This document shows positions 1-11,539 of a stretch of 64,000 nt of DNA, piece after piece. Source of the stretch: Triatoma infestans. Its lineage: Eukaryota; Arthropoda; Insecta; Hemiptera; Reduviidae. The stretch is from NCBI GenBank assembly GCA_011037195.1, contig JAAEAF010001551.1:62001-126000 (forward strand). Reading direction: 5' to 3'. The translations under genes and the position numbers were made by a program. The notes under the pieces were generated by a model, which had not been told where the DNA came from, searched no databases, and worked only from the letters and a program-made list of their open reading frames with translations. Positions within the stretch are counted from its first letter, which is position 1, and each line of letters opens with the position of its first letter.

Positions 1-184
1 AGTACTCCAGTTTTCTGAGCCTAATTAAGATGATCTTTAGCAAAATGGAATTAATTTTTCTTTGAGCTTTTTAGCAATTCCTAACTGGCTAGGAACAGAT
101 TAAATTCTTACTATTATCTTCATTTTTTTTTTTTTTAATTCTAAGAAATGGTTGTTAAATTTTTCTCTTGAGAATTGGTAACAA

Positions 185-493
185 TAAAATTTCTCAATTG
201 TTTTATTTTGCATTTCTCTCGAGTGGTTTTTCGACCTAAGGAGACCATCAGATGATGTCTTAGAGAATAGAAATTATTCTAAAAAATAAACAATAAATGA
301 CGATAGTAATTTGTTATATTAGGTATATATTAATGGGTGATTATATAGTAAAGTATAACAGTATAATACATAAACATTACCATTCTTTCTTAGTTGTTTA
401 ATTTTTGGTTTTTCTTTATAGATTGATGATGATATACTTAGGTCGAAACGTCTCGAGAGAAATAAAAAATTAAACATTATCAAACAATTGACA
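185..493. repeat. Degenerate inverted repeat with two hammerhead-like cores (family D)
   Basis: The stretch around 195-235 (a CAATTG, T-rich, CTCTCGAG, then TTTCGACCTAAG) is repeated in inverted orientation at about 435-490. Each arm carries a decayed hammerhead-like core. On the minus strand it is CTGATGG followed by GTCGAAA near 228-256. On the plus strand it is TTGATGA followed by GTCGAAACGTC near 422-452. The conserved A9 or C3 position is altered, so activity is unlikely. It resembles the better preserved palindromic elements elsewhere in the window. The rest of 1-530 is AT-rich with no gene seen. Confidence 0.4.
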
Positions 494-530
494 AGTTTTT
501 ACTGTCATTAATTCTAAACAGGTCCTCACG

Positions 531-1130
531 CGTTGGTCTAGTGGCGAGCGTATTCGCCTTTGGTCAAGAATTCAGTTTTCAATTCCCGTGAGGGCAAGGT
601 CGGTGTTGACCCAGCATCATGAGCAAATGTGGGAAGCTAACGTCCTTAGACTTATTAAATCGTATCTCGATGGATACATCAAATTTTATACTGTAGTAAC
701 GTCATCAATATATATATATATATATTGATATATATATATACACACACACACACTTAAGCTTCCTTCCACCCTAGACTGCTATTTTAATGCAATTTAAAAT
801 TACCTTGTTTTGAAAAGTCTTCAGTCATTTTGTCAGTGAGTTTTTTAGGTATTATCCAAACTGGAAATAGGTTACGTGTATTCAACTGTATACGTGAGGT
901 GTATAAACTGAATTTACTCTGTGCAAGTCTATGTTATCACACTGTTTTGACAAAACTTCCTGATGATGGGCGAACGCCCGAAACCGGTCGATGACCATGC
1001 AAAGGAGCAGGCTTCAAGAAAAATATCTAGCGAAGGCCGGAACTAAAACGGCAAGGGGACCGCGAACACGTTCCCCCTACAAATCGCCGTCTGGCAAGCC
1101 TTGCGCCTTTAGGGCTATCGCGCTATAGTA
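531..1130 (+). mobile_element. tRNA-derived SINE (family S1) interrupted by a hammerhead-bearing arm
   Basis: A tRNA-like head at 531-600 carries a box-A-like TGGTCTAGTGGCGAG and a decayed box B ending AATTCCC. The SINE tail (ATCGCCGTCTGGCAAGCC and following) is at about 1081-1130. Between them lie a TA/CA microsatellite (705-753) and, from about 895 to 1050, one arm of the family A hammerhead element. The same head and tail flank a family A fragment at 32199-32500, and a third head is at 38578. The insertion order is inferred. Confidence 0.6.
956..993 (+). ncRNA. Hammerhead ribozyme motif, family A copy 1
   Basis: The core is CTGATGA (960-966), stem II GGGC-GAAC-GCCC (968-979), GAAA (980-983), stem III ACCGGT and C17 of a GTC site. 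All conserved core bases are present. Stem I is weak: CTTC replaces the CATC seen in the best copies, so only two pairs form against GATG. Confidence 0.65.
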
Positions 1131-1915
1131 AAAGGGATCATCCTAAACAGAATAATTACCTTCTTACCGTCTGAGTTTGAAATTTGACTTTCTATGGGAT
1201 GCAACCAATGGCAAATGGAAACGGTTATCACTTTCTATTTTGAAATTTTAGATCGACCTTAACATCTCCCACAGCATTAACTTCCAATTACCTCATTTCT
1301 CCATATTTGGATTAAAATTTAAATTGTTAAAATTTATAGTTTTTTTATTTTTCTTTCAAGTTGAATTTTGTACTAATTTTTTTTAGTTTTGTTATCTATG
1401 TCAACAAGCGAAGAGACCTATATAATAATGAACTAACACTAGAGCAGGGTAATGCCTCATCAAACTGTCTGTTGTTGGTCTAAAATTATTTTAACATACA
1501 TTTCGAAAATGATCCAAAAATAACTGGTTCCAAATTTGCTTTTCGCTATGAATGAATTTTAATTTTTTTTATTAATTTATAATTAATGAATTTTTTTTTT
1601 TTGGTGTTGAATGATTTATCGATAATCATAAAATGATAATTTAGTATATCTGGGATTTTCAAACATAACAAAAAATAAATAGTAAACAAAAAATTGCAGT
1701 TGAAATTAAATCTTTCTTAGGATCTACCCTATATATAAGTGAGGCCACAATTTCATCAACATAATTAATACAGATTAAATTTAGAACACGCTTAACGGAC
1801 GAAAACTTATAAAGATTGTTTGAGGACGATCTGTGCCCAATTAAACGTCTGATTTTGAAAAAGTTTTTAATGTAAAGCAGTTTCAACCTTCTCATTAAAA
1901 TGTATTAACTTTTTT
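1131..1915. other. AT-rich intergenic DNA, no gene seen
   Basis: A+T-rich sequence with homopolymer runs. No credible coding exon, RNA gene or recognisable element was found on either strand. Confidence 0.6.
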
Positions 1916-1921
1916 TTTTTT

Positions 1922-4236
1922 TACTTTCTCTTAATACTAGTAAGAGGAAGTATTTTAATCGTGTAAAATTTTCAATATCGAGTCGAGTTTGCACCGGAAA
2001 TCCACATTTTAAAATACTCAGAGTCCAAAAAAAAATTAGTGTGTGGATGTATGTGAATTACTTAGCTCAAAAATGAAAAATTGTAGAAAGTTCAAAACTT
2101 GTGAATTAAATATGTTGTAGAAATACCATGTTTGAAGTAAATCGGATGGCCGGAAATGCGTTTTTACTGAAAAGCATTTTTCTATTTTCTTTAAAACCGT
2201 TCCAACAATTTTCTTTAAACTAGGATATGAACTACACATATAAAGCGCTAAAACTTTTATTTGCAATATTTCTCCGGGTAAAGTCATTGAAGAGGCGCAT
2301 AGCAGGTCCTAGTGACGAATATACATCGTTTTACGACGCTTGATCATTCCCAGCAATGGTGTCTTGGGTTTCACTGAGAGTCTAAACTCCAACACTCCAT
2401 CTCAAAAAAAAAAATCTGGTGTGAAACACTCACACAACTTCTCTTATCCAGTACTCAAAATTATAATTGACAAATTTTATAGTTTGTGTACCAAATTTAA
2501 TGAAATTCGTCGAAAAGTGAAAAAAACTGTCTAGTAAAACTGTCCGGTTTACTAATTTCCTTGAAACTCGGAATTTGGGTCATATATTAATTTCTAGTAT
2601 TTCAATTTGGATGACAGAATTGTATAATCAACTGTGATAGCATTTTAAAGAAAAACATAACCCCCCTCCCCCAAAAGTCCCCTTAAATGAATTTATCAGG
2701 GGAAAAGTTTCAAATAAAAGTTGTAGCTCTTTGTCTGTGTAGTTAACAACGCTGGTTTAAAGAAAACGTTGGAGCCATTTTCGAGAAAATACCAGAAAAC
2801 TAAAAATTATATTTCAGTAAAAACGCACTTCCGGTTATCTATTTTTCAAATCGGAAATTTCAAACAACATATTAATTTTAATTAATATTATTTAGATGAC
2901 AGAATTGTCTAATTAACTGAAATAGCAGTTAAGATGCAAACCTAACCCCACCCCTCCCCCAGAAGTGCCCTTAAAGGAGAAAGAGAAAGTCATTAATGTA
3001 ACCGAACATGAAAAATAAATATGATAGGTCTCTGTATGCATAATTAGTAAAAACTAGGTTTAACAAAACTTCTTTAGTATCTTCATTGAGAAAATCATAG
3101 AAAACATGAAAAAAATTGTTCAGTAAAATCGCACTTCCGGTCAACCGATTTTATTCACACACGGAATTTTGGCATTACATTTGATTTCTAATTAAATATA
3201 AATGATAGAAGCATGTAATAAACTAAAAAAAAAAATCTGATGTGAAACACTCAAACAACTTTCTCTTACTCGAGTTCTCAAAATTATAATTGACAAATTT
3301 AATAGTTTGTGTATCAAATTTATAGAAATTCGTCGAAAACTGAAAAAAAACTGTCCAGTAAAAGAGCACTTCCGGTTTACTAATTTTCTTGAAACTCGGA
3401 ATTTCGGCCATCTATTTATTTCTAATTAATTTTGTTTGGATGATAGAATTGAATAATCAATTATAATAGCACTTTAGAGAAAAATATAACCCCACCCCTC
3501 CTCCAAAAGTCCCCTTCAATGAATTTTTCCAGAGAAATGTTACAAGTAAAAGTTGTAGATCTTTGTATGTTTAGTTTACATGTGAAGTTTCAAAGAAATC
3601 GTCTGAGCTATTTTTGAGAAAATTGCGAAAAAGTGTAAAAATCATTTAGTAAAGTGGTAAAGTCAACGCACTTCCGGTTATCCGATTTTTTTCAAACTCG
3701 GAATTTCAACAACATATTTAATTCTAATTAATATTATTTAGATAACAGAATTGTCTAATAAACTGAAATAGCAGTTTGGATGAAAACCTAACCCCACCTC
3801 TCCCCCAGAAGTGCCCTTAAAAGAATTTTTCCGGAGAAATTTTACAAATAAAAGTTGTAGCTGTTACTATTTGTAGTTGATATACCAAGTTTGAAGAAAA
3901 TCGTTGATGCCATTTTTGAGATAAATCGCAAAAACGTACAACAAAAAAACTAGTAAGTGGTACTCTCCGGTTGAAGGATTTTGACCGATACGCCACTTCA
4001 GGCGGATATGGTGCTTACCTAACGGAATATCAAGTTGAACTTTCTACGATTTTTCGTTTTTGAGCTATGCTGTTCACATATATACGAGTACATACACACA
4101 CACACACACAGACCATTTGCTAAAAACCACTTTTTTGGTCTTAGGAGACCTTAAAACGGATATTTCCGGTGAAAAGTCAATATTGAAAATTTGACACGAT
4201 TACAATACTTCCTCTTACTAGGAGTAAGAGAAAGTA
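1922..4236. repeat. Modular repeat with about 110-bp terminal inverted repeats and about 300-bp internal units (family F)
   Basis: The left end (1922-2030) starts TACTTTCTCTTA and reads into AGTAAGAGGAAGTA, then a CACCGGAAAT block. The right end (4125-4236) is its diverged reverse complement. Inside, a unit containing CACTTCCGGTT, an AATTCTAATTAATATTATTTAGAT block, CCCCACCCCTCCCCCAGAAG and AAAAGTTGTAG recurs near 2540, 2826, 3129, 3366, 3667 and 3963, a spacing of about 240-300 bp. Two internal joints (2403 and 3226) begin TGTGAAACACTCACACAAC, a hairpin end also found at other copies. No transposase was seen. Class is unresolved: a foldback or non-autonomous DNA element is most likely. Confidence 0.7.
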
Positions 4237-4309
4237 AAAACAATTTAGTGCAAAGCATAATCCCCACCACGCCTATAAAATGAATTTTCTAGGAAAAATT
4301 TACGAATAA

Positions 4310-4690
4310 ATGTTTTATGCTTTCGAATGTGTATTTGGTAGAGAACTAAGTTTACAGCAAATTATTGCAGCCTTTCAGAGAATATCGCAAAAAAGTAAAA
4401 AAAAAAAAAAAAAAATTTTGGAGTTAAGTGGTAGTTCCGTTCGACCGATATTGACGAAAACCTTATTATCAGGTCCTCTGGAAGAGATTAAACGGAAATA
4501 TCAAGTTTGAACTTCCTGCAATTTTCCATTTTTGAGTTATGCTGACCGCAAACATACACACACACACACACACAGACCCATTTATAAAAAACACTATATC
4601 GAACTCAAGGGACCTCAAAATATGTATTTCCTGTGAAAACACTATATTGAAAATTTGGACGATTGCAATAAGTGAAAGTAAAAAGTTAAT
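4310..4690 (+). repeat. Family F fragment, right part
   Basis: It carries the family F right-hand module: GTTCGACCGATATTGACGAA, a GCAATTTTCCATTTTTGAG block, a CA microsatellite, CAGACCCATTT, then the diverged terminal block ending GATTGCAATAAGTGAAAGTA. The downstream 4691-5216 is AT-rich with nothing recognised. Confidence 0.55.
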
Positions 4691-5216
4691 TATACAAATA
4701 ATCGCTAAAATGAAAGTAAATTGAACAAGTAAAATTGTTGATTGACTGGGGACAAGGAAAAAAATCGAGAAAAGAAATGGTGTCCCGGAACGAAAGTTGA
4801 AATTTTTTTTTCTTCTTCTTTGGCCCCAACCAACCAATATTTTGCTTGTTTTTTTAACAATGGTCACACATAACTTTTATTTATATTGAGAGTATAAACT
4901 GTATGGAAACAATAAGGAAAGAAATTATTTTAAAACTTGTAAAATCTGATTGCAATTAATTAAATATTCCCAATTTATGAAATAATTAAAAAAAAAAAGC
5001 AAGTATTTAATTTTTTTTTGTAGGATCTTATTAAATTGAATATTTCTATTAATATTGAATGTATTAATAAATTGTTTTGATATTTTGTAGAAGCTAAATT
5101 TATATAATGAAGCTGATACCACCATGTTACATATGAAATATATTTAAAAAATATAAATAGTAAGCAATACAGGAAATCGTTTATTACTGGATGCACAAAA
5201 TTTCGTGAGGGTCCGA

Positions 5217-5541
5217 CGATGACTAAATTAAAACATTTCTACAATTTCCGGTTATAATGTTACCTGTCCCTTATATTTTTTTCTCTTTCTTTTTTTTTTA
5301 ACTTGATCATGTCAAACTTTTTGAAATTGATCTATAACCGGAAATACATGTTTTGAAGTATAAACAAGAACAAGCTAGAAAAATATACACATACATACAT
5401 ACATACACACAAACAGATCATTTGCTAAAAATGTTTTTTCGTCCTCAGGAGACCTCAAAACAATTATTTCCGGTGAAAACTCAACTTTGAAAATTTGATA
5501 CGATCGTAGTACTTCCTCTTGTTGGTAGTAAGAAAAAGTGA
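5217..5541 (+). repeat. Family F fragment ending in CTTCCTCTTGTTGGTAG
   Basis: It contains a CA/CATA microsatellite, CAGATCATTTGCTAAAAA, TCCTCAGGAGACCTCAAAA, TTTCCGGTGAAAACTCAA and the terminal TACTTCCTCTTG block. These are in the same order as the right end of the copy at 1922-4236. Confidence 0.6.
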
Positions 5542-7290
5542 TCTTGCCAAAAAGAAAAGAAAAAGCACCAATACTGAGAGTACTGAGCGTTTTTTGGAAG
5601 TACTTTGAACGCCCACAAAGCAGGTAGAGGCCATTGTTGACAACCCTAATACTGATATGTCATTTTACTATTTACCCCTAAATTGATTCAGCTTTATTAA
5701 TGTTTGCTACAACCTAAACGTTTTTGTAAATATGTAAACAATAAAAACCATACATTAATTCAGACAATTCCAAAGAACTGTACAATTGTAATGCCCAAGG
5801 AATAAAAACAATTTTTATTATTAATTTCCTTTCTGAAAAAAGTGAAAAACCACTTTGACATTAATTACCTGATTGCTGGAAGAAGTTAACATTAAGAGAA
5901 ATTTTTTTTTTAGTTTCATTGGTAAAAAAAGATATACGATAATACTGTATTAATTCTATTTGATTTAATAAAGTATGTTAGTAAAGAATTAGGCCTTAAA
6001 AACGCTGCCTCTGGACTTTAAAAATAGATCTGACGTTTCTTAAAAACATGAAATAGTTTATCAAATGGCGTTTTACTAAACAGTTATTCTAAAATATCTT
6101 TATACGTATTTATATTCAGTTTAATGGAGATCTATTCAATGTTAATTATCTGTTTAAGTTATCAATATCAGAAAGATTGCTAGAGATTATTAATTATATT
6201 AGATTATGGTTTATTATCTTTCTCTTATTGTTTGGGAAGTGTTTATATAAAATTGCCGATATTCCAGAAATGACGGTTTTAAAGTCGCCCGAGTCAACAA
6301 GAAATCTGTCATGAAATATTCAGGCTACGTTCTTTTTCTGTAATAATCATAATTTTAAGTGATGGACATGCACTCGTAATAATGGTTCATAGAACACTGA
6401 TTGTACTGAAGTGGTAGCTCAGAGGAAAGCTTAACGCTACTGTTCCCGCAAGAATTCTACAAAAACAAATTTTTCCGGAAATACGTATGAAATAAATGTA
6501 ATAAAAATTTATGTGATTACATAATGTATGAAGTTTAAAAAAAATCGTTAAAAACTGAAGAAAAAGAAAAAAAAAAAACATTCAGTAAAGTCGCTGATCC
6601 GGTGGATGGATTTTAACGAATTTAAAAGTAAAACTTTAAAAAAATTTTTGCAATTGTCGTTAGCAGTTTTTAACCAAAACTGCAACATATCAGATGTAGA
6701 AGCTTCCTGGGCCGGGCTCTAGGAAGCACGAGGCCCAGCGAAACAAATCTGTGCGAGGACCCCCTTGAAACATAAATATATATTCAAACTGTTAATTTAA
6801 ATTTAATATAATACTATTCTTAGTGATCTTTCTTTCTTTTTAATCATCTTTCTTAATGATTAATGATTTTTATTATGAAACGTAAAATTAGAAAAGGCAA
6901 TGAACGCCAGACAATAAAACATTTTGGATGATGATAATGAGTTACATTAAAACAATAGTTTTGTATGGTGAGATTAAAAAAGACAGACTGAAAGTTAAAA
7001 TATATTTTTCTTTGATGTGATATAAGGCCGAAAATTCAAATTGATTAATTTCTTTTTGGTTTAAAAACAACTTTTGATGTCAGGCTAGGGCTCTAGATTG
7101 TATTAAACATAAAATCCAGTGATTATTTATTTGAAACTTTTGTTTTTGTTTGAAAACTCAAAGATAAGGTCAATCAATGATCCATGGTTTTATTTCAGAA
7201 ATAATTATTAAAAATTTATATTTATATGAACATCATCAAGTTAACATTACTTAAAAGAATTATTTAATATCGCTATAATATGAACGAACC
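5542..7290. other. AT-rich intergenic DNA, no gene seen
   Basis: Poly-A and poly-T runs and a short GC-richer patch near 6710-6765. No exon with flanking splice sites and no element was recognised. Confidence 0.5.
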
Positions 7291-7299
7291 ATAGGGATC

Positions 7300-7925
7300 C
7301 TGAAATAGATAGATAGATAGATACTTTATTCGTACGCACCAAAGGTACAGAACAGTGTCAAAAAAAGAAAAGTTTCAATCAATTACAGAGGTACACGTTT
7401 ATGGAGTAATAATTTTTATTTAGTAAATATTTTTTAAGTTCCTTTTTAAATTTATTTTTGATAGGCTCACCTGAAGCAAAGACTCAGGCAAATAATTATA
7501 GATTTTAGCGGCCATATATAGTGGGCTTTTTCCAACTTTTGAAGTCCGATGTGCACGCACCTCCAATAAGTTGTTTTGCCTTGTCGTAATGTTATGTAGT
7601 TCCCCTCTACGCCGGAACTTATTTGGATGTTCTAGTACAAATACGGCACATTTAAGGATATAGCAGCAGGGTAGTGTCAGAAAGCCTAATCGAGGAAATA
7701 GTTCGCGAGAACTTGTATCTTTCTAACCTTGCATATTATTCTACTACCTTCTTCTGATACTTAAAAACATTCACCGCTAGTGGCGCGCTCCCCACAACAT
7801 TATGCCATAAGTCATGACTGAATGGAACAGCGCATAGTAGGCCGTCTTCAGTCCTTCAATGCTCAGTACGTTAGTCAGTCGTCTCATCAAATAACACAGT
7901 CTACTTAATTTTTCACATTTTTCCT
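7300..7925 (-). pseudogene. 3' end of a Jockey/CR1-like non-LTR retrotransposon (RT C-terminus and tail)
   Basis: Read on the minus strand, the frame gives a typical LINE ORF2 C-terminus: TAYYALFHSVMTYGIMLWG, then (after frame breaks) LGFLTLPCCYILKCAVFVLE, TRQNNLLEVRAHRTSKVGKS and PLYMAAKIYNYLPESL. It ends in a short 3' UTR with a GATA tail (plus 7304-7322). Stops and frameshifts show it is dead and 5'-truncated. The clade assignment is inferred from the conserved ALFHS, YGI, WG and SPLYM-like motifs. Confidence 0.7.
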
Positions 7926-8025
7926 CAATTAAGCACCATAAAAATAGACAAAACTAGTGGGATGGTTTTTGGACATAAAAATACTCATCAGAGACATTTT
8001 CCGTGGTAGCCGCTTCATTTTGTGG

Positions 8026-8063
8026 TCACGACCGGTTTCGGGCGTTCGCCCATCTTCAGGATA
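8026..8063 (-). ncRNA. Hammerhead ribozyme motif, family A copy 2
   Basis: On the minus strand: CTGAAGA, GGGC-GAAC-GCCC, GAAA, ACCGGT and C. The 3' strand of stem I has lost one base (GTGA for GATG), which weakens stem I. The core is complete. Confidence 0.65.
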
Positions 8064-8228
8064 GTTGTCAGCAGTGTGATAACACAGACTTGCACAGAGC
8101 AAATTCAGTTTATACACTCCTATATAATAAATAGTTTAGTTAATAGTTAATAGTATATAAATAAACACACTCCTAATAAACTGAATTTGCTCTGTGTAAG
8201 TCTGTGTTATCACACTGTCTGACAAACG

Positions 8229-8266
8229 CATCCTGAAGGTGGGCGAACGCCCGAAACTGGTAGAAG
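8229..8266 (+). ncRNA. Hammerhead ribozyme motif, family A copy 3 (decayed)
   Basis: CATC, then CTGAAGG (A9 to G), an intact stem II, GAAA, CTGGTA (stem III and the cleavage triplet changed) and GAAG. Probably inactive. It is the inverted partner of the motif at 8026-8063. Confidence 0.5.
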
Positions 8267-8479
8267 ACCACAAAATGAAGCAGGCTACCACGGAAAATGT
8301 CTCTGATGCTTTCCAGCTCTGCGGAACCAACCACCACAATAAAATACTGTTTATTATAAATATTATGACTTATTTATTGTCAGTTTCTTTCTTTGTTTAC
8401 TCGTCGAAACGTGAGCCCCCCCTTAAGCACGAGGCCCTACGCGGACGCGCTCTCTCGCGTATTCTTTGAGCGGCCTGGC

Positions 8480-8690
8480 ACTCAGTGGTCCGGATATCAA
8501 GTTTTAACTTGCTGCAATATTTCATTTTGGTAATATTTTGTTTCCACCAAACATAATACACATTTTTTTCCACACTCAGAGAATCTCAGAAAATGTGTTC
8601 GCTGCGAAAACTCATTTTGAAAAATTCAAAACAAAAGCATGATTTCCGCTTACCGAAATACTAAGAGAAAGCAGAAATCTTTACTGATTT
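8480..8690 (+). repeat. Family F fragment
   Basis: It holds the GGATATCAAGTTTTAACTTG block, CTGCAATATTTCATTTT, a TCAGAGAATCTCAGAAAATG block and the GAAAACTCATTTTGAAAAAT block in the order of the family F right end, but strongly diverged. From 8691 to 9194 there is only AT-rich DNA with a 40-bp tandem duplication near 8775-8850 (TTCTTTGAACTTCACAAATA twice). Confidence 0.4.
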
Positions 8691-9194
8691 GGGTGGGGCG
8701 GGGTGAACTTTAAAGAAGTGAGTTTTTTTTACTGTTTTAATTGTTATACGATTTTCTTGTAACTGATTCCGTTGATTTTCTTTGAACTTCACAAATATGT
8801 CCGTATCAAATTTTCTTTGAACTTCACAAATATGTGCGTATCAAATTTTCCCAAGAAAATTAATTTTTGGAAATTCATAGGAAAGTGCTTTCCTCCAAGT
8901 TACAAATTCAGTTAGTTCATTGTTTACGGTTTTTACCACTTTTATCTATGATCTGTGACTTTAAATTTCAAACGTAATTAGGGTTTGATGTAATCATAGT
9001 CTTCTCTGGACTCTCCTGCTATTTTTCCAGGTAAACAATGTCTATCCCACCCCCTCATTATACATTAAAAAAAAATTGTTAATTTTGTAATAAATGTTTA
9101 TTAACTAGGGTAACAGCAACAGTAGGTGGTATGAATGTTTCCATACCAGATTTAAAGTTTTCAAAACAGTTTGATGTGGAACCAAACAATTTAC

Positions 9195-9345
9195 ACCAAT
9201 CAGAGACATTTTCCATGGTAGCCGCCTTCATTTTGTGGTCATCGACCGGTTTCGGGCGTTCGCCCATCTTCAGGTTGCTTTTGTCAGACAGTGTGATAAC
9301 ACAGACTTGCACAGAGCAAATTCAGTTTATACACTCTGATGATAG
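9195..9345 (-). mobile_element. Single arm of a family A hammerhead element
   Basis: One arm only: CAGAGACATTTTCCATGGTA through the hammerhead to GAGCAAATTCAGTTTATACA. No inverted partner follows within 1 kb, so the palindrome is incomplete here. Confidence 0.7.
9240..9277 (-). ncRNA. Hammerhead ribozyme motif, family A copy 4
   Basis: Minus strand: CAAC, CTGAAGA, GGGC-GAAC-GCCC, GAAA, ACCGGT, C and GATG. The core is complete. Stem I has one mismatch (CAAC against GATG). Confidence 0.7.
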
Positions 9346-10446
9346 ATGCTATCGTGCCTGATAATAATGCTATCGTGCCTGATAATAATGCAATCGTGAC
9401 AAATCTTTGAAACTGAGTTTTCACCGGCAATATATGTTTTGAGATTTGAACAGTACAATTCACAAACGAAATCACAAAAAGTACAAACAAATTTCGTTTA
9501 AATACTCGTCTAATGCATTCATGTATATATATATATATCAAACTTATTTTCCAGTCAGTGAAAAATTCTCAGCCATAAGCAAATTATGTCATTACATCCA
9601 TGTCTTCACACGAACTTTCACTAACGACTTTTCATTTTCCAACCTACCGGTATCATGATTTTGACATAATAATAAGAGAGAGTACTTGTATTATCTATCC
9701 CATCCCAATTACGTAATCCTTGAACATGTTGATCATTAGGATCTCATGGCATTCCAATCTCTGGCTTTCTCACATTCACCTATCAAGTCCTTCGCTAGTA
9801 GCGCTGAGCTAGTTTACAAATACAATTTACATTCACGCACATTATGATATTATTACATAAGTTTACAGAGGAAAGCAAAAAAAAAACCGGCTACAAATCT
9901 TCTGGTATTTTATCCAGCAATGCGGATCCATCCATATATTCAAAAAATTAAACTTTCTCATTTTTCTATTTCACCTAGTTTATCAGATAGTAAAATCCTT
10001 GATAGAAATCTATGTGACAAATCTGCATACCAACTTTTACAATGCGGATGATTCATGTGAGTCCATAGCTGTAATTCAAACTTGGCCGTATTCCATCTTC
10101 TATTTTTTCCCCTCCCTACAGGATTTTCTGAAAGTTTATTCCTTTTTTTGTGATATCATCCAGAATTGGGCTTCAGTGGCTCCATACTTCCATAATTTTC
10201 CAAAATTTCCCAAAAATAACAAATTTAATGATACTTTTCAGTGAATGATTTACAAATAGAATAGTGGATTTAGTTAAGATCTGTGGATTTTAACCATTGT
10301 GAGAAGAAATTCTCATCAACATTCCAAATATAAAGGTGAAACAAAAGTATTTTGGGTTTTTCACCTTACAATTCAAAAATGGGTTGTTTAATCACTTACT
10401 AAGCTGGGGAACGATACAGCTGGTTGGTCTGATCTAATGCATTGTT
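9346..10446. other. AT-rich intergenic DNA, no gene seen
   Basis: It includes a 22-bp tandem duplication (GCTATCGTGCCTGATAATAAT, 9349-9388). Nothing else was recognised. Confidence 0.5.
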
Positions 10447-10972
10447 TTTCCAATATATTGCGAAATAAACCCATTTTTCATCGCAAGTAATAATTCGTTT
10501 GATGAATCGAAAATCATTCGGGTTTTGAAAAAGGGTTTTTACAGACTTCAACTCAGCGTGCTGCTTGTTGGGGCGTAAATTGATGTGGATGTTTCGGCAG
10601 CTTCTGCAAACTATGGCGGCTTATGGTTGAGTGGAACACCCCCTAATTTACCTGAAAGTTTTCTGGGGCTCGTGCAAGGATCCGCCTTCCTTTACAGCGG
10701 TCGCCAAAAGTGCTGAATTTAAGAAGAGAGGACGTCCTGGATGAGCTTACTTTCCAGGCTCATATCTCCTCTCTAAATTTTTTGAACCAGATCTGTGCCA
10801 CAATCTGTGCAGAGATTTCCCTCTCTACTTCAATGATTTCTGAAGCGGCATTTGTGGCAGTAGCCTTTTTTAAAGTAGTGACGCAAAATCGCCCGAACTT
10901 AACTAATAAGACCGAAAAAGACCGAAATAGCTCACAAATCACATAGATCTTTCCACAAGCTGATACAAGCAT
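10447..10972 (-). pseudogene. mariner-type transposase remnant, copy 1
   Basis: On the minus strand, 10970-10760 encodes an N-terminal helix-turn-helix remnant ending QIVAQIWFKKFREEI, like the mariner WFKKFR segment. Further along, near 10555-10447, is a catalytic-region remnant, RIITCDEKWVYFAIYWKNN, matching the mariner T-G/C-DEKW motif that carries a catalytic Asp. Frames differ and stops intervene, so it is inactive. No terminal repeats were located. Confidence 0.65.
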
Positions 10973-11539
10973 AAACTGAAAGTAAAAGAGGTAGCTAATA
11001 AGAAACTTTTATTAAACTAGTGTTTAGTAAAGTAACTTTTAATAAAGTATTGTTGAGCATTATGAGAATGGAATGCGTGTGTAACTTAAGCCAACCTATC
11101 TCCATAAAACTATTTTATCTGGATAATATTTTAAATAAATGTTATAGTTTATATATGTGCACTTTTGCTTTTCAAAGATTAATTAAAAATCGTTTAAACA
11201 ATTTTTGGGAAATCCAAAAAACTCAGAAACCTATTCGGTAAGATCATCCTGTCGAATTTCTTCGATTTTAATCGATTTTTTTCATGTTTGAAACCTAATA
11301 ATGCATTTAATGGTCGGTCCTTAATGCTGTTTAGGTGTGGGAACCGTACATTGTAACGTATTGGCACTTTAGAGGAAAGATTAAAAAGAGCCATGAGCTC
11401 CTCAATCTACAAAAACTTAAGTATCTAGAAAAGTCACTTATCAATCAGTTATCTATTGAAAATTATTTGAAATATAAGCGATAGATCTATAATATGTAAA
11501 TTAGATTATAGTACAATATCAAATTCAAAAAATAAATTG
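10973..11539. other. Intergenic DNA, no gene seen
   Basis: AT-rich. No exon or element was recognised. Confidence 0.5.

Larger units (their letters stand above)
7965..8345. mobile_element. Palindromic family A element with an inverted pair of hammerhead motifs
   Basis: The left arm (about 7985-8118) and right arm (about 8166-8340) are reverse complements around an AT-rich centre of about 45 bp. Each arm reads, from centre outwards, AAACTGAATTTGCTCTGTG, AAGTCTGTGTTATCACACTG, the hammerhead, then CACAAAATGAAG and ATCTCTGATG-like tails. The open frames here are repeat shadows. Confidence 0.75.

Noticed and set aside
531..600. tRNA gene call at the S1 and S2 SINE heads
   Set aside because: Box A and box B are present, but the arms do not fold into a full cloverleaf and the sequence continues into repeated SINE bodies. 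These are tRNA-derived SINEs, not tRNA genes.
2036..3411. Minus-strand short frames in the family F array
   Set aside because: They repeat with the 300-bp unit and change frame between units, so they are not genes.
4469..4867. 132-codon minus-strand open frame
   Set aside because: It lies on a family F fragment with a CA microsatellite (the VCVCVCM run). It is a repeat shadow.
7929..9312. Recurring open frame MGERPKPVDDHKMKQATTEN in several places (8239+, 9312-, 31850+)
   Set aside because: It is the translation of the family A arm that contains the hammerhead stem II and its downstream flank. It appears wherever that arm occurs, on either strand, without a start context or longer frame.
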